The translations under genes and the position numbers were made by a program. The notes beneath the pieces are model-generated. The model saw only the letters and a list, made by a program, of their open reading frames with translations, was not told the origin of the DNA and ran no database searches. Below, piece after piece: positions 46,142-57,378 of a stretch of 64,000 nt of DNA (its first letter is position 1; each line of letters starts with the position of its first letter). Source of the stretch: Tetrapyrgos nigripes (taxonomy: Eukaryota > Basidiomycota > Agaricomycetes > Agaricales > Campanellaceae); assembly GCA_013368315.1 (NCBI GenBank), contig JAACJM010000113.1, forward strand, positions 210,524 to 274,523. Reading direction: 5' to 3'.

Positions 46142-47993
46142 AACAGTGCACCTGTGTAGCTATTGCTATTGACATCAGACATCCTGTGTTCTAGTGACTG
46201 TACATATACGTGTAGAATACCTGTACACCACTTCGTACGTATCCAAATGCCTATAACAATAGATCTTTTCCCCGTTTCTTCCCTACCCCCGGTTTGCACA
46301 CGACCTCGACTCTTCGAAACTCCCCTATTCGCCAGATGCCGAAATCCGGCCAGAACAGGACCCGACCGGTATGTCTATCGATCCTTTACGTCACACTGGC
46401 TAGACCCTGTACCTGATCTCCAACGCGGAGCTCCTTGCACCTCCTCCGCGTACGTCGTCCCAAACCCTTGGTTTCGGTTCTGGCTCTGGTTCATTGTTTG
46501 AACGGTTCTCCGACATTTGGAAAAGAAGAAGCACTGGATGAGCAAAAATATCTCAATGGAGCTGCATTTGATTCAACGTTCAAGCAAGCTGAAGCCTGAA
46601 AGTCCGTTGAGGACCGAAGGTACCTATGGACTCTTGTCGGTTTATTGGTCATCATAGTATGCGTCATTGGGAATCCTTCTACAAGTTGCGCTATCGATGA
46701 TATCTAAGACTAGTACTGCAGCCGTATCTCTTTCTCATTCAATTACTACCACTGGACGCCAGCGACCCCTCTGTCCAGGAGAATCTCAATGTTTCGAGAC
46801 AGTACCGATTTTCCTGCAAGTCTCGAGGTCACTGCAAATTCGACTTTACAGTCTGGGTAATTAGTGCGTTGGGCAATCACAGCCTACAGGAGTTGCCTCC
46901 CGGTGCGTCTACCGTTATCACTTACAAGTTTGGATTCGCGATGTGACGGTCGTGAAAACGAAGTATACGTATATGAGCCTTCGGATTCGGGTTTTCGGAC
47001 GACCAACAGCGATACTAGCTACTTACTCTGGGAACGATAGTGAAAATTTAGACAGAAATGAACCATGTACTTACGAGAAAGGTTTCTAGATGGGGCCGAG
47101 CGCAAATGGACAGAAATAGCCACCTGAAGATCTAATCTAATTACAGAAGGATTCTATCTTTCAGCTGAGTTACTGCCGCTCGAAACGAGAACGAAACAAT
47201 GGGTCTGTTTCTGGTTGGTTTCTGGAAGTTGAAGTTTGAAGTTGGTTTCGGCTTGGCGACCTCAAGTCGCTGCTCCTAGTGCCAGGGGCAATGATGGGTG
47301 TACATGGACGCTCGTGTCGCGGTCAGACTTCGCATGGTTGAGAGAAATGACACTTTGAGCCTTGTGGCGCTAGTATACGCATCCATTAGCGACGGACGCG
47401 GACGGACAGAGCATTCAAGGAGATAATCATACGGAATGGTCTGAGGTACATAGAAGATCGGAGGCGTACCACAGAGACAGGAACGGGAACAGGGACAGGG
47501 ACAGCACTATAGGCGAGTAATTACTGTCTGCGCCACGGATCTTCCACCAACAGCCTTCAAACGTCACCTATTAGAGCAGATTGGTTCGAAAAAAAAAATA
47601 CTCGGCAACGAAAAACGCGACAAACTGAGACAACTTTCACCGACTCAAAATTCAGATCTTGTCGATCTTATCAGTGGTGGACTGTTCAGATGTCGCAGCT
47701 CAAATTTGTACGATCATCATTCGATACGATTATAAGAGCTGAGTCTGTTTTTTGAATAATAGGGATTGACTGGTATACGAGGAAGTTTCAACCAATGACC
47801 AACTACCCAGCTCCCTTCTGACTTTAAACGATCGACACCCTCTGAGATAAATCGAACGAGAGAGGCACTAGATATACTCGACAATGATTGATCCCTCTCC
47901 TAAAACAATGTCAGAGTCAGTGCTTGTTCAAGAATCAAAGTACGAATTAAAAATTGCCTCAACTCACAAGCATCCTACTCTCTTCGAGACTGA
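46142..47993. other. long intergenic stretch, no gene recognised
   Basis: 1.85 kb without a convincing gene. Contains a small purine-rich tract of GGGACAG-like repeats near 47480. Short frames show no family resemblance. Confidence 0.45.
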
Positions 47994-48239
47994 TTAGTAG
48001 ACGCACCAGTGGCGGCCAAACTGAGTGAAGTATGAAATGCAGTTGGCAGAACCACCGGCATTGCATGAGGTATTTTCATCGTGTTTGGCATTGAGGCAAG
48101 CGAGTGAACAGTCATCTCCTTGAGGGTCAAGGGTGCAGCAGTGAGACCCGTCGGCAAAGTGGCACTGGCAATAGTCGCAGCTCTGGGCAGAAACTGCGAG
48201 GACCAGGAGGGTGAAGATGACTTTGGAGATTTGGACCAT
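47994..48239 (-). CDS. small secreted cysteine-rich protein
   Basis: A single exon gives 81 residues. The signal peptide MVQISKVIFTLLVLAVSAQS is followed by CDYCQCHFADGSHCCTLDPQ and GDDCSLACLNAKHDENTSC, ending CISYFTQFGRHWCVY. Ten cysteines in about 62 mature residues. It matches no family I can name. Length and disulfide density fit a secreted, possibly effector-like or antimicrobial-like peptide; no evidence for a target. It is unrelated in cysteine spacing to the one at 42376. Confidence 0.72.
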   Translation of the reverse strand: MVQISKVIFTLLVLAVSAQSCDYCQCHFADGSHCCTLDPQGDDCSLACLNAKHDENTSCNAGGSANCISYFTQFGRHWCVY

Positions 48240-49980
48240 CGTGAACGACGTGAAGTTGAGGTGGGTAAAAGTGCCGAGTGAGAGAGAGTAGCTTGGCTTC
48301 GGTTGCGAACGGGGCTTGGAAGCTGGAGTTCCCTGTAGTCTTTGCAGCGTTTAAATACCCTTTCCTGTTATTATTTTCTCCCTTTTTCGTTCCTTATCGT
48401 TGCTTTTTTGCTGTCAGTAGCGAACAATTTTTTTTTGTCGCTTAGCGTGGTTCCAACAACGTTTCTGACGGGCGTTGTCCTGCGTTTTCTGGCGTTGCTA
48501 GGTACATAGAGAGGTAGAGCCGGAGAAATAGTCTTTCCTCTACCGGCGGCGAAGATCCGACTCTGCTCTTGACACGTTCGACTAGTAGTACTTCCAGCGG
48601 ATAGTCTGGGAATCTGTATCCACTCCGAGACGACCTCAAAGCGCGAAAATTGGCGTGGACTCTATGGATACTGTTCGGAAAGCACATCAGCAAACCAACG
48701 AAAGACTGTCGAAAAGAATCCCAGCCACAAGCCACTGCATGCGCGGATACTTACTGTATTACCGACTTTTGAAATGCCCCCAAGATTGTTTAGCCTCTGG
48801 GTCTAAATTGAATATGGATAGATATGGGTACCTATCGTGGACGTACAGTGTCAGCCCGGAGTAACGGAGTAAGGCGTACCGTCGAGTCTCGACTACTAGA
48901 TCGCAAGCCAGAGCTTTATCCGAGTAGTTTATTGGTTCATGAGAGGCGTTTACCGTTTCAAAGAACATTTATTTGAGGTCGAACGACATCTATCATGGTA
49001 TCGCTCCAGTGGCTGTCACAACTACGAATGTATGAGTGTACAAGGCACCGTCTGTGATGGCGGGTCAGCGGATGTATACTGCCCAGCGCATGTATGTTTT
49101 GAACCGCACCATCTTGAACGGATGTAACCGCAACTTGAATGAGAATTGAGAGTTAGATTAACCTTGACCGGGCCGTTTGTGAGTCACAGTCTTGGTTCCA
49201 GGCATCGGACCAGGCCGAGCGCTGTACTTCGTGTTACTATTATCGAAGCAATATCGAAGTCTTGATCCTGACAGAGTGAAAACGAACTTGAATTGAAAAG
49301 GAATGTAAGCTGCAGGCAGATGTCCTGACTTGCTTGTTCTATATAGGACGTCAGAAGGTTCATTTTTGATTCACTGGCAGAAAGACTAAAAAAATGTGAT
49401 GGTCGATGACCAATGACCAGCAAAAGTACCAGAACACCGGAGTATTGGAAAGTCCAAGTCCATGGCAGAGTCTTCGGCCGCGCAAGCACATGACCTGCGG
49501 AGTTTGAAAGCCATAGCTGCCTCAGCCCGCAAACCCTCCAGACCCCTATCATCTCCAGCCATTTCCCTTTATAAGTAATAATGACGTACATAGGAAGGGA
49601 GGGAGCATGGAAAGAACACGATGTGCTGGCGCTACCCACACAAGTCTGCTAGACCCCATTCCGGCTCCCGCATTTGTTCCTGCATGTGAGGGTTAAGGCC
49701 TCAAGCCGATGACTAAAGAAGGAAATAAAAGAGAGTTGATTCGACTACTGACTACGATACAAATAGACAACTTATATACTAATCAGGAAGATCGAATATA
49801 AAGGAGACTTGTAAGAACTGGACGTAACGAACGATGTAAGTTAGAGGATGACAAGATAAATGAGATAAATGCCTAAATATGGAGGAGATCGTTACACTGC
49901 AGATGCTACACTTTCTGGTAAAATGTATACCAGCCCTTGTCTCAAGGGCAAGGCCAACGCATTTTGTAAGCATTGCCATA
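48240..49980. other. intergenic, no gene recognised
   Basis: About 1.7 kb between the secreted-protein gene and the transposon island. Short frames only. Confidence 0.45.
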
Positions 49981-50019
49981 ACTGACCTCAGTGCAAGTAT
50001 GTAGAAGCAGCTGATCATG
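49981..50019 (+). repeat. 39-bp direct repeat, left copy
   Basis: Identical to 60651-60689 over 39 bp; starts ACTGACCTCAGTGCAAGTAT. The two copies bracket the whole transposon island. The match stops abruptly on both sides. Confidence 0.9.
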
Positions 50020-50429
50020 AGGCCCAGTGAAAAGTCGGTTTCCCTAGAGCGAACCAGAGCAAATGTGCACCCGCAAATGATCGGGGAAAAAAGAGTCAGA
50101 AAGAGTCCGAGCGAACTAGGCTATACATATGCTAGGTATTGCACTAGATAACTGCTAGATAACTGCTAAAGTATGGCTAATTCTCCTTACTTTGTTGTCA
50201 AAGCAACTAGTTCCTATGAAGTTAGGCTAAGTTAGCCAGGTAACTTCACTCTACTTGTCCAACTTATCATTATGTATCCTACGTACTGCGTAGTACAATG
50301 TTATCTACACTGTACAAAGGCATAGCTTCGTTTCGTCAATGACTTCGGCAGGTCCCAAGCATCTTAGAAACACTCGACGTCATTCAAGGACTTCGTGCCT
50401 TTCTCTTCCTTCTACCATCACCATTTCCA

Positions 50430-50434
50430 GTTGA
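50430..50434 (+). repeat. target-site duplication GTTGA, left
   Basis: GTTGA lies directly before the 5' LTR and is repeated at 58425-58429 directly after the 3' LTR, as expected for integration by a Ty3/gypsy integrase. Confidence 0.9.
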
Positions 50435-50951
50435 TGTCATGAATCGTCTCCCGCCTATTCATTTTCCTTTCTATTCTTTTCCCTTTACTACTTACTTCCC
50501 ACTCTAACCCCATAAACATCAACCATTTCTCATCACTGTCTATAGTTACCATCTCTCTAGATCTATGACTCATATTCCTATCTCCTCCGATTCCTATCTC
50601 CATGGACATTCTCACTGTCAATCACTCCGTATGATCTAGTACCTTCATCTATCCATATTTAACTCATTATTCTCTCGCCCTTGACATTTCCACATGATAC
50701 CGTCCATTATTACTTACTCTTTCCCATCTGTTCGTATTTTACTTATATACCTGTGATCTTTGTAACCTATTCCTTAGTTCGTTCACTTCGTCTCCGCTCC
50801 GTACTCTTACTACGCAGTGTAGAGCCTAGTCAGCTTACTTCTCTCTATCTCTTTACCTCTCTATTTCTCTTGACTAATCTATTCTCTTGTAAACCGGCTC
50901 TCTCGTATTGTGTGACTTGGGTGGTTATCGAGTGTACCGACAACCTTGACA
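50435..50951 (+). repeat. 5' LTR, 517 bp
   Basis: Begins TGTCATGAATCGTCTCCCGC and ends CCTTGACA (TG...CA). Against the 3' LTR I count 3 substitutions and 2 one-base indels, about 99% identity. Confidence 0.92.
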
Positions 50952-51164
50952 CTTGAACGAACTCCCATACACCCACCTCACAAAATCCTTCCATCGTATT
51001 GGACTGTCCTATTATCCTATCCCTCCCCTACGGTGCCCCAAAGCTCATCAACTCTACCCTGTGTGAGGAGCCTCACAGGTTGGCAGGCGTGAACTACTCA
51101 AGGAGTAGTTACACGAGGTCATCCCCCGTCTACACAGTCCCGAGACGTAATACCAGACTCGCTA

Positions 51165-51606
51165 AACCCGAGTAAGGTGGTCGACCGGTTCTGTAATTGA
51201 AATCCAAAAACCCTTTTTCACTCTGTCTACCCCACGCCCCCGAATTCGTATCGAACCTCCTGAAACCCCTCGTGACTACGAACGGATTCCATTTCCCCTT
51301 CCCCGTTACCTCTTGTACTCCGAATACGCGGTCTCTCACGGAAGAAAACTACGAACGGATCCTTGGAGTCTCGACCGACACTTCGTTTGCACAAGACGTT
51401 GGGTGTGGAAACTTATCTCAGGTGACGTAGTCCTCTCAACGTTCTCGTACATAACGGTAAAAGAAGACTTCGATACAGGAGAAACTGTGGTTCAGATTCA
51501 AGGACCTTTATTCCTCAAAGAACACGTCGACTACTCTCCATTTGCACCTTCCCCCGAATACGGCCTAGCATCTTCCTATATCCTAGGGCCCAACTACCTT
51601 TCATAA
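51165..51606 (+). CDS. open frame without ATG in the retroelement leader
   Basis: From just after a stop at 51162-51164, one frame stays open for 147 codons to a stop at 51606. It reads coding-like (VIEIQKPFFTLSTPRPRIRI, EPPETPRDYERIPFPLPRYL, VKEDFDTGETVVQIQGPLFL, VDYSPFAPSPEYGLASSYIL). There is no in-frame ATG. Either translation needs splicing from an LTR exon, or this is a captured or vestigial segment. No known family. Confidence 0.4.
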
Positions 51607-51618
51607 AAAAATCAGTGT

Positions 51619-53100
51619 ATGACTGAGCGACGGTCCGCATCTGCAGATCCGAAACTCCGTTGTGCTAACCGACCACACGTATTCCACCCCGCATCGAACC
51701 AAGACGCTTGCTATATCTCTGAAAATGGCGACAACCCTTGGGTTCCGTGTAAAGCTCAACCCTGCCTGAACAGATACAACACTCAGCGACTTACCGACGT
51801 AGAACTCCCGAATTGGTTACACGTTATAACCCAGCTCCAAGAACTCGCGATTCAAAAGGCACATCGAAAACCGAGAACCAGATCAGGCCAAGGAACTTCT
51901 ACACCTACCAACCAACCTTCCAATAACCCACCAGAACCAAACGACCCCACTTCCCCACCTTCTTCGCCCATCATTCCATCCGCCGAAGGACCATCCGTAG
52001 CCCCCCGTCGTCCCCCTACACCTCCTTCTCCAGACCCATCAGAACCAAATGACTCAGTCATGGCTGACACACCTCCTATTGGGTCAAACGGAACCTCAGA
52101 ACAAGGAAGAAAACCAGATCCCTTCAACGGAGAACGTAGCGAGGCAAAACGATGGTTGGCCCAGTTTAATAACTATCTACGCATGAATAAAGGAAGGTAC
52201 CCAACTGAAGAAAGTCAGGTTTCATTATTTCTGTCATTCTTCACGGGAGAAAAAGGAGGAGATTGGGCAACACAGAGATTGACGGAACGAGATGCAGATG
52301 AGGAAGACGAGGAGTTGACGGATACACCAGATCAACGGAGATGGATAACTTTAAAAGAGATACGTGATAAATTCAAAAGGGACTTCAGACCTTTAGCCTC
52401 GGAAGATGTGGCCAGAACAAAAATCAAGTTTGCCAGAATGAAGGGAACGGATATCAGCGGCTATAACAGCATTTTCGACACGTATGGAGAAGAGTCTGAA
52501 TTCGGAGAAGCAGCATTGTTGGAATTCTATCAGGACGGGCTACCACCCAAACTTCGAGAGGCAGTTGGAAGGACGTATCCGAAATGGAAAAACTTCGACC
52601 AGTATCAGGAAAGAGCTGTGGAGCTTCACTTAGAATGGTTGAAGGAACGAGAGAGACAAGGACGCTGGAAGACTACTTCAACGTCAAAGAATAGTCCAGG
52701 TCCGTCTCAAGGAAGAACGGTAGCTAGCGTAAATGCGCTCATGGGATCAGGTGCTAACTCATCTTTCAATCTACCGCCGAAACTGACACCTGATGAAAGG
52801 GACCGACTCCGAAAAGCAGGAGCATGCTTCGCATGTAGACAGACTGGACACATGAGCAACGAATGTCCAACATTCCCGAGAACGTCATCTCAGAACACGT
52901 CCCGAACTTTCCCCTCTCGTATTATTCGAACAGCTGAAACCGCATCCCCTCCACCGGTAACGGTAGCACAAGCGTCTTCATCTCGAAACACGATCAAAGA
53001 AATCTCCGACATGGTAAATAGGGTTAAAGGATTAGAAGGAGAGGAAAAGGAACAAGCAACCGTCTATTTAAAGGACATTATGTCTAAATTGGATTTTTAA
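51619..53100 (+). CDS. gag: gag polyprotein
   Basis: 493 residues starting MTERRSASADPKLRCANRPH. A Pro/Ser-rich linker (residues about 90-160) precedes the capsid part, whose Ty3-type core reads KPDPFNGERSEAKRWLAQFN, LFLSFFTGEKGGDWATQRL and SIFDTYGEESEFGEAALLEF then YQDGLPPKLREAVGRTYP. A CCHC zinc knuckle, CFACRQTGHMSNEC, lies at about residue 405. It forms the virus-like particle and packages element RNA. The stop TAA at 53098 lies against a T5 run, and the pol frame is open across it in the -1 phase. Confidence 0.88.
   Translation: MTERRSASADPKLRCANRPHVFHPASNQDACYISENGDNPWVPCKAQPCLNRYNTQRLTDVELPNWLHVITQLQELAIQKAHRKPRTRSGQGTSTPTNQPSNNPPEPNDPTSPPSSPIIPSAEGPSVAPRRPPTPPSPDPSEPNDSVMADTPPIGSNGTSEQGRKPDPFNGERSEAKRWLAQFNNYLRMNKGRYPTEESQVSLFLSFFTGEKGGDWATQRLTERDADEEDEELTDTPDQRRWITLKEIRDKFKRDFRPLASEDVARTKIKFARMKGTDISGYNSIFDTYGEESEFGEAALLEFYQDGLPPKLREAVGRTYPKWKNFDQYQERAVELHLEWLKERERQGRWKTTSTSKNSPGPSQGRTVASVNALMGSGANSSFNLPPKLTPDERDRLRKAGACFACRQTGHMSNECPTFPRTSSQNTSRTFPSRIIRTAETASPPPVTVAQASSSRNTIKEISDMVNRVKGLEGEEKEQATVYLKDIMSKLDF
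53094..53100 (+). promoter_or_regulatory. putative -1 ribosomal frameshift site at the gag stop
   Basis: Gag reads GAT TTT TAA. A one-base slip back of the TTT tRNA within TTTTT re-enters the pol frame, which is open from 53088 with no stop to the RT region. It is not the canonical X-XXY-YYZ heptamer, so the mechanism is inference; pol also has its own ATG at 53217. Confidence 0.45.
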
Positions 53101-53216
53101 AGCACTCCTCTGCTACGTCGTCAGTAGGAGTAAAACAGTACACCGGACAGTTAAAGAACAATCGATATAGTGTCTTATACCCCTCTTGTGAGCGAACCTT
53201 TCCTTCAGAGATAAGA

Positions 53217-56200
53217 ATGTCAGCAATCACTCGCAACAAACAGATACCATCAATCACACTCAAAACTGAACTAATCGGCAAAATTACTGGCAGAAAAATC
53301 GACGCAAGCGCTCTAATAGACAGCGGTGCAGAAGGCATAATCATTAACAGCCAATTCGCACAAAGAAATCAACTTACCCTCCTTCCTATCAAAAACCCGT
53401 TTCCAGTTCGAAATGTTGACGGCTCTGAAAACACTATGGGATGGGTACGAGAATACACTATCCAAAATCTTCGTATCTATTCCCGAGACAACAAGGCGTA
53501 CCATGAAGAACAGGCCGAATTCTACGTAACGGACATTGGAGATCACGATATAATCCTCGGTACCGATTGGTTGGAAGAACATAATCCAGACATAGACTGG
53601 TCAGAATCACGGGTAGACATGACCAGATGCCCAAAAACATGTATCACAGCAAAACCTCCCGTTCTCCACTTGAAAACTAAAACCTTGAAACCCACAGTCA
53701 TCGATCCAAGAACCCATCACAAGGAGTACCAAGTCAGGTGGATAGAACCAATTGGACGATTCAAACCAATTGCCCAATCGAAAATTGCAGGAAGACGTCG
53801 TCGAATTCCTATTCGATCCTTCCACCGAAATTCAGAAGAAACGGCAATCTTTACCGAAGACGACTACGGGAGAGATACGATCCCAGAACGGTGGGAACAG
53901 GACGTAATGGAGGAATTGTTAGGGAAAGAAGAAAGATTCGATGAAGAAGCATCAGGGACACCGGATTTGAACATCCGTGCGGGTTTTACGAAAGCACAAG
54001 AACTCGCAGAGGCAGCTCAGGACGTTCAGGTCGATATACCTCTTAAAGATAAGATTCCTTCGCAGTATCATCAGTTTCTACGAGTCTTTGACAAACAAAC
54101 CTCAGAACGATTACCAAAATGTGGCGAATGGGATCACGCTATCGAGTTGAAATCGGACTTTGAACCACGCCCTTGCAAAACATATCCGTTGTCCCCAAAT
54201 GAACAAAAGGAGCTCGATGAATTCATCAAGGAAAACTTGGAGAAAGGGTACATAAGACCGTCGAAGTCCCCTATGGCAAGTCCCTTCTTCTTTGTAAAAA
54301 AGAAAGACGGAAAACTACGACCAGTACAGGATTACCGTGCCCTAAATAAAGGGACCGTCAAGAACGAATACCCTTTACCGCTTATATCGGAACTCGTAGA
54401 TAAACTCAAAGGGGCACGAATATTTTCCAAAATCGACCTTAGATGGGGATATAACAACGTGCGTATCAAGAAGGGAGATGAATGGAAAGCGGCGTTCAAA
54501 ACCAACCGCGGTCTCTTCGAGCCAACGGGGATGTTTTTTTGGTCTTATGAACTCTCCAGCCACATTCCAAGCAATGATGAACACTCTATTCAAGGATCTG
54601 ATCGACTCTGGAAAAGTCGTAATCTATATGGACGATATTCTCATATTCACGGAATCACTAGAAGAACATCGACACATGGTAAAACAAGTATTGGCACGAC
54701 TCCATGAAAACGACTTGTATGCTAAACCGGAAAAATGTACCTTCGAAACCAACTCAGTAGAATTCCTCGGCCTCATCGTGTCACATAACACATTGGCGAT
54801 GGATCCAGTCAAGGTCGAAGGAGTAACTAAATGGCCAATCCCACGGAACGTCAAAGACGTACAGTCGTTCCTCGGCTTCGGAAACTTTTATCGTCGTTTC
54901 ATACGAGATTTCTCAAAAATCGCACGACCATTGTTCGATCTCACGAAAAAGGAACATCCATGGGAATGGTCTGAGGAAGCTCAAAGGGCCTTCCAGGCAC
55001 TCAAAGATACGTTCACGACTTCACCAGTTCTTCTCATGCCCGATCATTCTAAACCATACCGAGTAGAAGTTGACGCGTCAGATTACACCACAGGAGGTAT
55101 CCTGCAACAACAAGGATCGGATGGCAGATGGCACCCAGTAGCCTACTTGTCAAAAGCGTTATCCGAAACCGAACGGAATTACGACATCCATGACAAAGAA
55201 CTGCTAGCAATCATACGTGGACTTGAAGCCTGGCGGCACTACCTGGAAGGAGGGCCACACACCATCGAAATCTTGACCGATCACGACAACCTTAGATACT
55301 TCACCACGGCTCAAAAACTCAGCCGACGGCAAGCAAGGATGGCCTTGTTCCTGACCAGATTCGACTTTACGCTCACCCATAAACCTGGAAACCTGAATCG
55401 AAGTGACCCACTTTCTCGGAGATCGGACCATAAAGAGGGGGTCGAGAACGACAACAAGGACAGGGTCTTGCTTGACCCTAGATTCTTCAGAATTCGAGCG
55501 ACACGACCAGGAACGGTAACCGCAATAGGAGATGCGGAGTTGAAAAGGCGGATTAAGGAATGTCCAGATAAGGATGCTGAAGTCGTGAGTGCGTTACAAA
55601 CTATCTTTGACAACGGACCCCGCGCTTTGGCAAAGAATTTACAGGAATGGAACTACGAAGACGGAATTATCTTGTTCCGAGGGAAGATCTACGTCCCGAA
55701 CGATCAACAACTCAGACGGGACATCGTTAAAATGCATCACGACAGCCTTACTGCCGGTCATCTGGGACGATTCAAAACTTACGAGCTCGTCAGTAGAGAA
55801 TTCTGGTGGCCTGGTATGTCAGTATTCGTTCGCAGCTACGTTGAAGGATGCGCTACCTGCCAGTTAACCAAGGCAAACAACCACCCTGCACATGTACCCT
55901 TAATCCCGAACGAAATACTGGAACGGCCCTTTGGTACCATTACGACTGACTTCATCACAGATCTGCCAGAATGTGACGGCTTCAATGCAATTCACGTCAC
56001 GGTCGATCGTTCAACAAAAACAGTTGTCATTTCCCCATGCAGAAAAGATATTGATAGCAACGGAACAATCGACCTATTGTTCGACAACACTTGGCGACGG
56101 TATGGCTTATGGGATAAAATGATATCCGACCGCGGACCTCAATTCGCAAGCCAAGTGATGAAAGGCATTTACGCTAAGTTAGGTATCACTTCGGCACTCA

Positions 56201-57207
56201 GTACAGCTTATCATCCGCAGACAGACGGCGAAACAGAAAGGTTCAATCAAGAATTGGAACAATACCTTCGAACCTTCTGTAACTATCGTCAAGACGATTG
56301 GGTCAAATACCTACCGTACGCCGAATTCTGTCATAACACCCGGGTCCACTCAGCGACTGGGAAATCGCCGTTTGAATTACTCCATGGATTTCTGCCCCGA
56401 CTATTCCCTTCCATCAATCCAACTTCACACGTACCAAAAGTCGAAGAACGCCTCCAGAACTTGGATGCAGTTCAAGAAGAACTAAAAGCAAGTCTGGCGA
56501 CAGCGGCTGAGCTGATGAAAGAGCAAAACAAGGATTACAAGAACAAAGGAGTAAAGTTTAAGGTTGGGGATAAAGTGCTGCTGGACGGGAAGAATCTGAA
56601 AACGACGAGACCGAAAGCTAAGTTGGCAAATCGTCGTCACGGACCGTTCGAAATCACTGACGTTATCAGTGAAGTCAATTATCGACTCAAATTACCGAAT
56701 GGTTGGCACATTCACCCAGTGTTCCACGCCTCGCTCCTGTCGCCTTACAAAGAAACCGAAGCCCACGGAGTGAACTACCCGGGAGAACCTGCTGAACTAT
56801 TACCCGAAGACAACGAATACGATGTGGAAGCAATTCTAGACTCAAAACCAACGAGAAACCGACGGGGAGTACAATACCTTGTCAAATGGTTGGATTATGC
56901 TGACTCAGAAAATTCATGGGAGCCAGCGTCAGGATTGACGAAGGTGAAGGAGATGATTGAGACCTTCCATCAACAACATCCAGATGCATATCGACCCAAG
57001 AACCTGATACGTCTGGGAACAACAGTCCGTTCACTGGGAATCGCCATGGAAGACATATGGCAAAGTACCCGTGTGCTTCAAGCGAAAGCACAACTCCGAG
57101 GAGAAACACTGTTACGAACCGTGGGTATCCTATGCCTGCCTTCACACCCCACTTGGCAATCGAACTCAGAATTCCGTCATCACTCATCGATCGCATTCCC
57201 TCGTTAA
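53217..57207 (+). CDS. pol: pol polyprotein (protease-RT-RNase H-integrase-chromodomain), broken by one frameshift
   Basis: Frame 1 (53217-54707) carries the protease (ALIDSGAEGIIINSQFA; DIILGTDWLEEHNPDIDW) and the first half of RT (LRPVQDYRALNKGTVKNEYP; RIFSKIDLRWGYNNVRIKKG). At 54534-54540 a run of seven T shifts the frame; the other frame (54478-57207) continues RT with VVIYMDDILIF, so six T would be expected. RNase H is YRVEVDASDYTTGGILQQQG and LTDHDNLRYF. Integrase has the H2C2 zinc finger (HHDSLTAGHLGRF...CATC) and DDE core (TTDFITDLPEC, SDRGPQFAS, HPQTDGETERFNQ). A GPF/Y region precedes the chromodomain (YDVEAILDSKP, GVQYLVKWLDYADSENSWEP). This identifies a chromovirus; chromodomains steer integration to marked chromatin. 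As it stands the protein would be truncated in RT. Confidence 0.9.
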
Positions 57208-57282
57208 CGGCGTTTACTGTCAAAGCCATCTTCAGGGTAACTTGACCGCCCATTCAAAATTCCCTCCATACAGACAAACGAG

Positions 57283-57289
57283 TATAAAA
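57283..57289 (+). promoter_or_regulatory. TATA-box-like sequence upstream of the third retroelement frame
   Basis: TATAAAA lies 90 bp before the ATG at 57379, in the gap after pol. It may serve a separate short transcript of the third frame. Inference from position only. Confidence 0.5.
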
Positions 57290-57378
57290 GACCCCTCTCC
57301 ACAACAAAGAAAGACAGAACTCAACCACATCCTACCAGTTCAACCTTACTGCCCTCACACCACATCTTTACCATAGCC

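Noticed and set aside
46142..49980. Possible genes in the gene-poor stretch apart from the secreted peptide
   Set aside because: Only short frames with no splice-compatible continuation or family resemblance.
50952..50975. Search for a tRNA primer-binding site after the 5' LTR
   Set aside because: The bases do not begin TGG and match no tRNA 3' end I can recall with confidence; not annotated.
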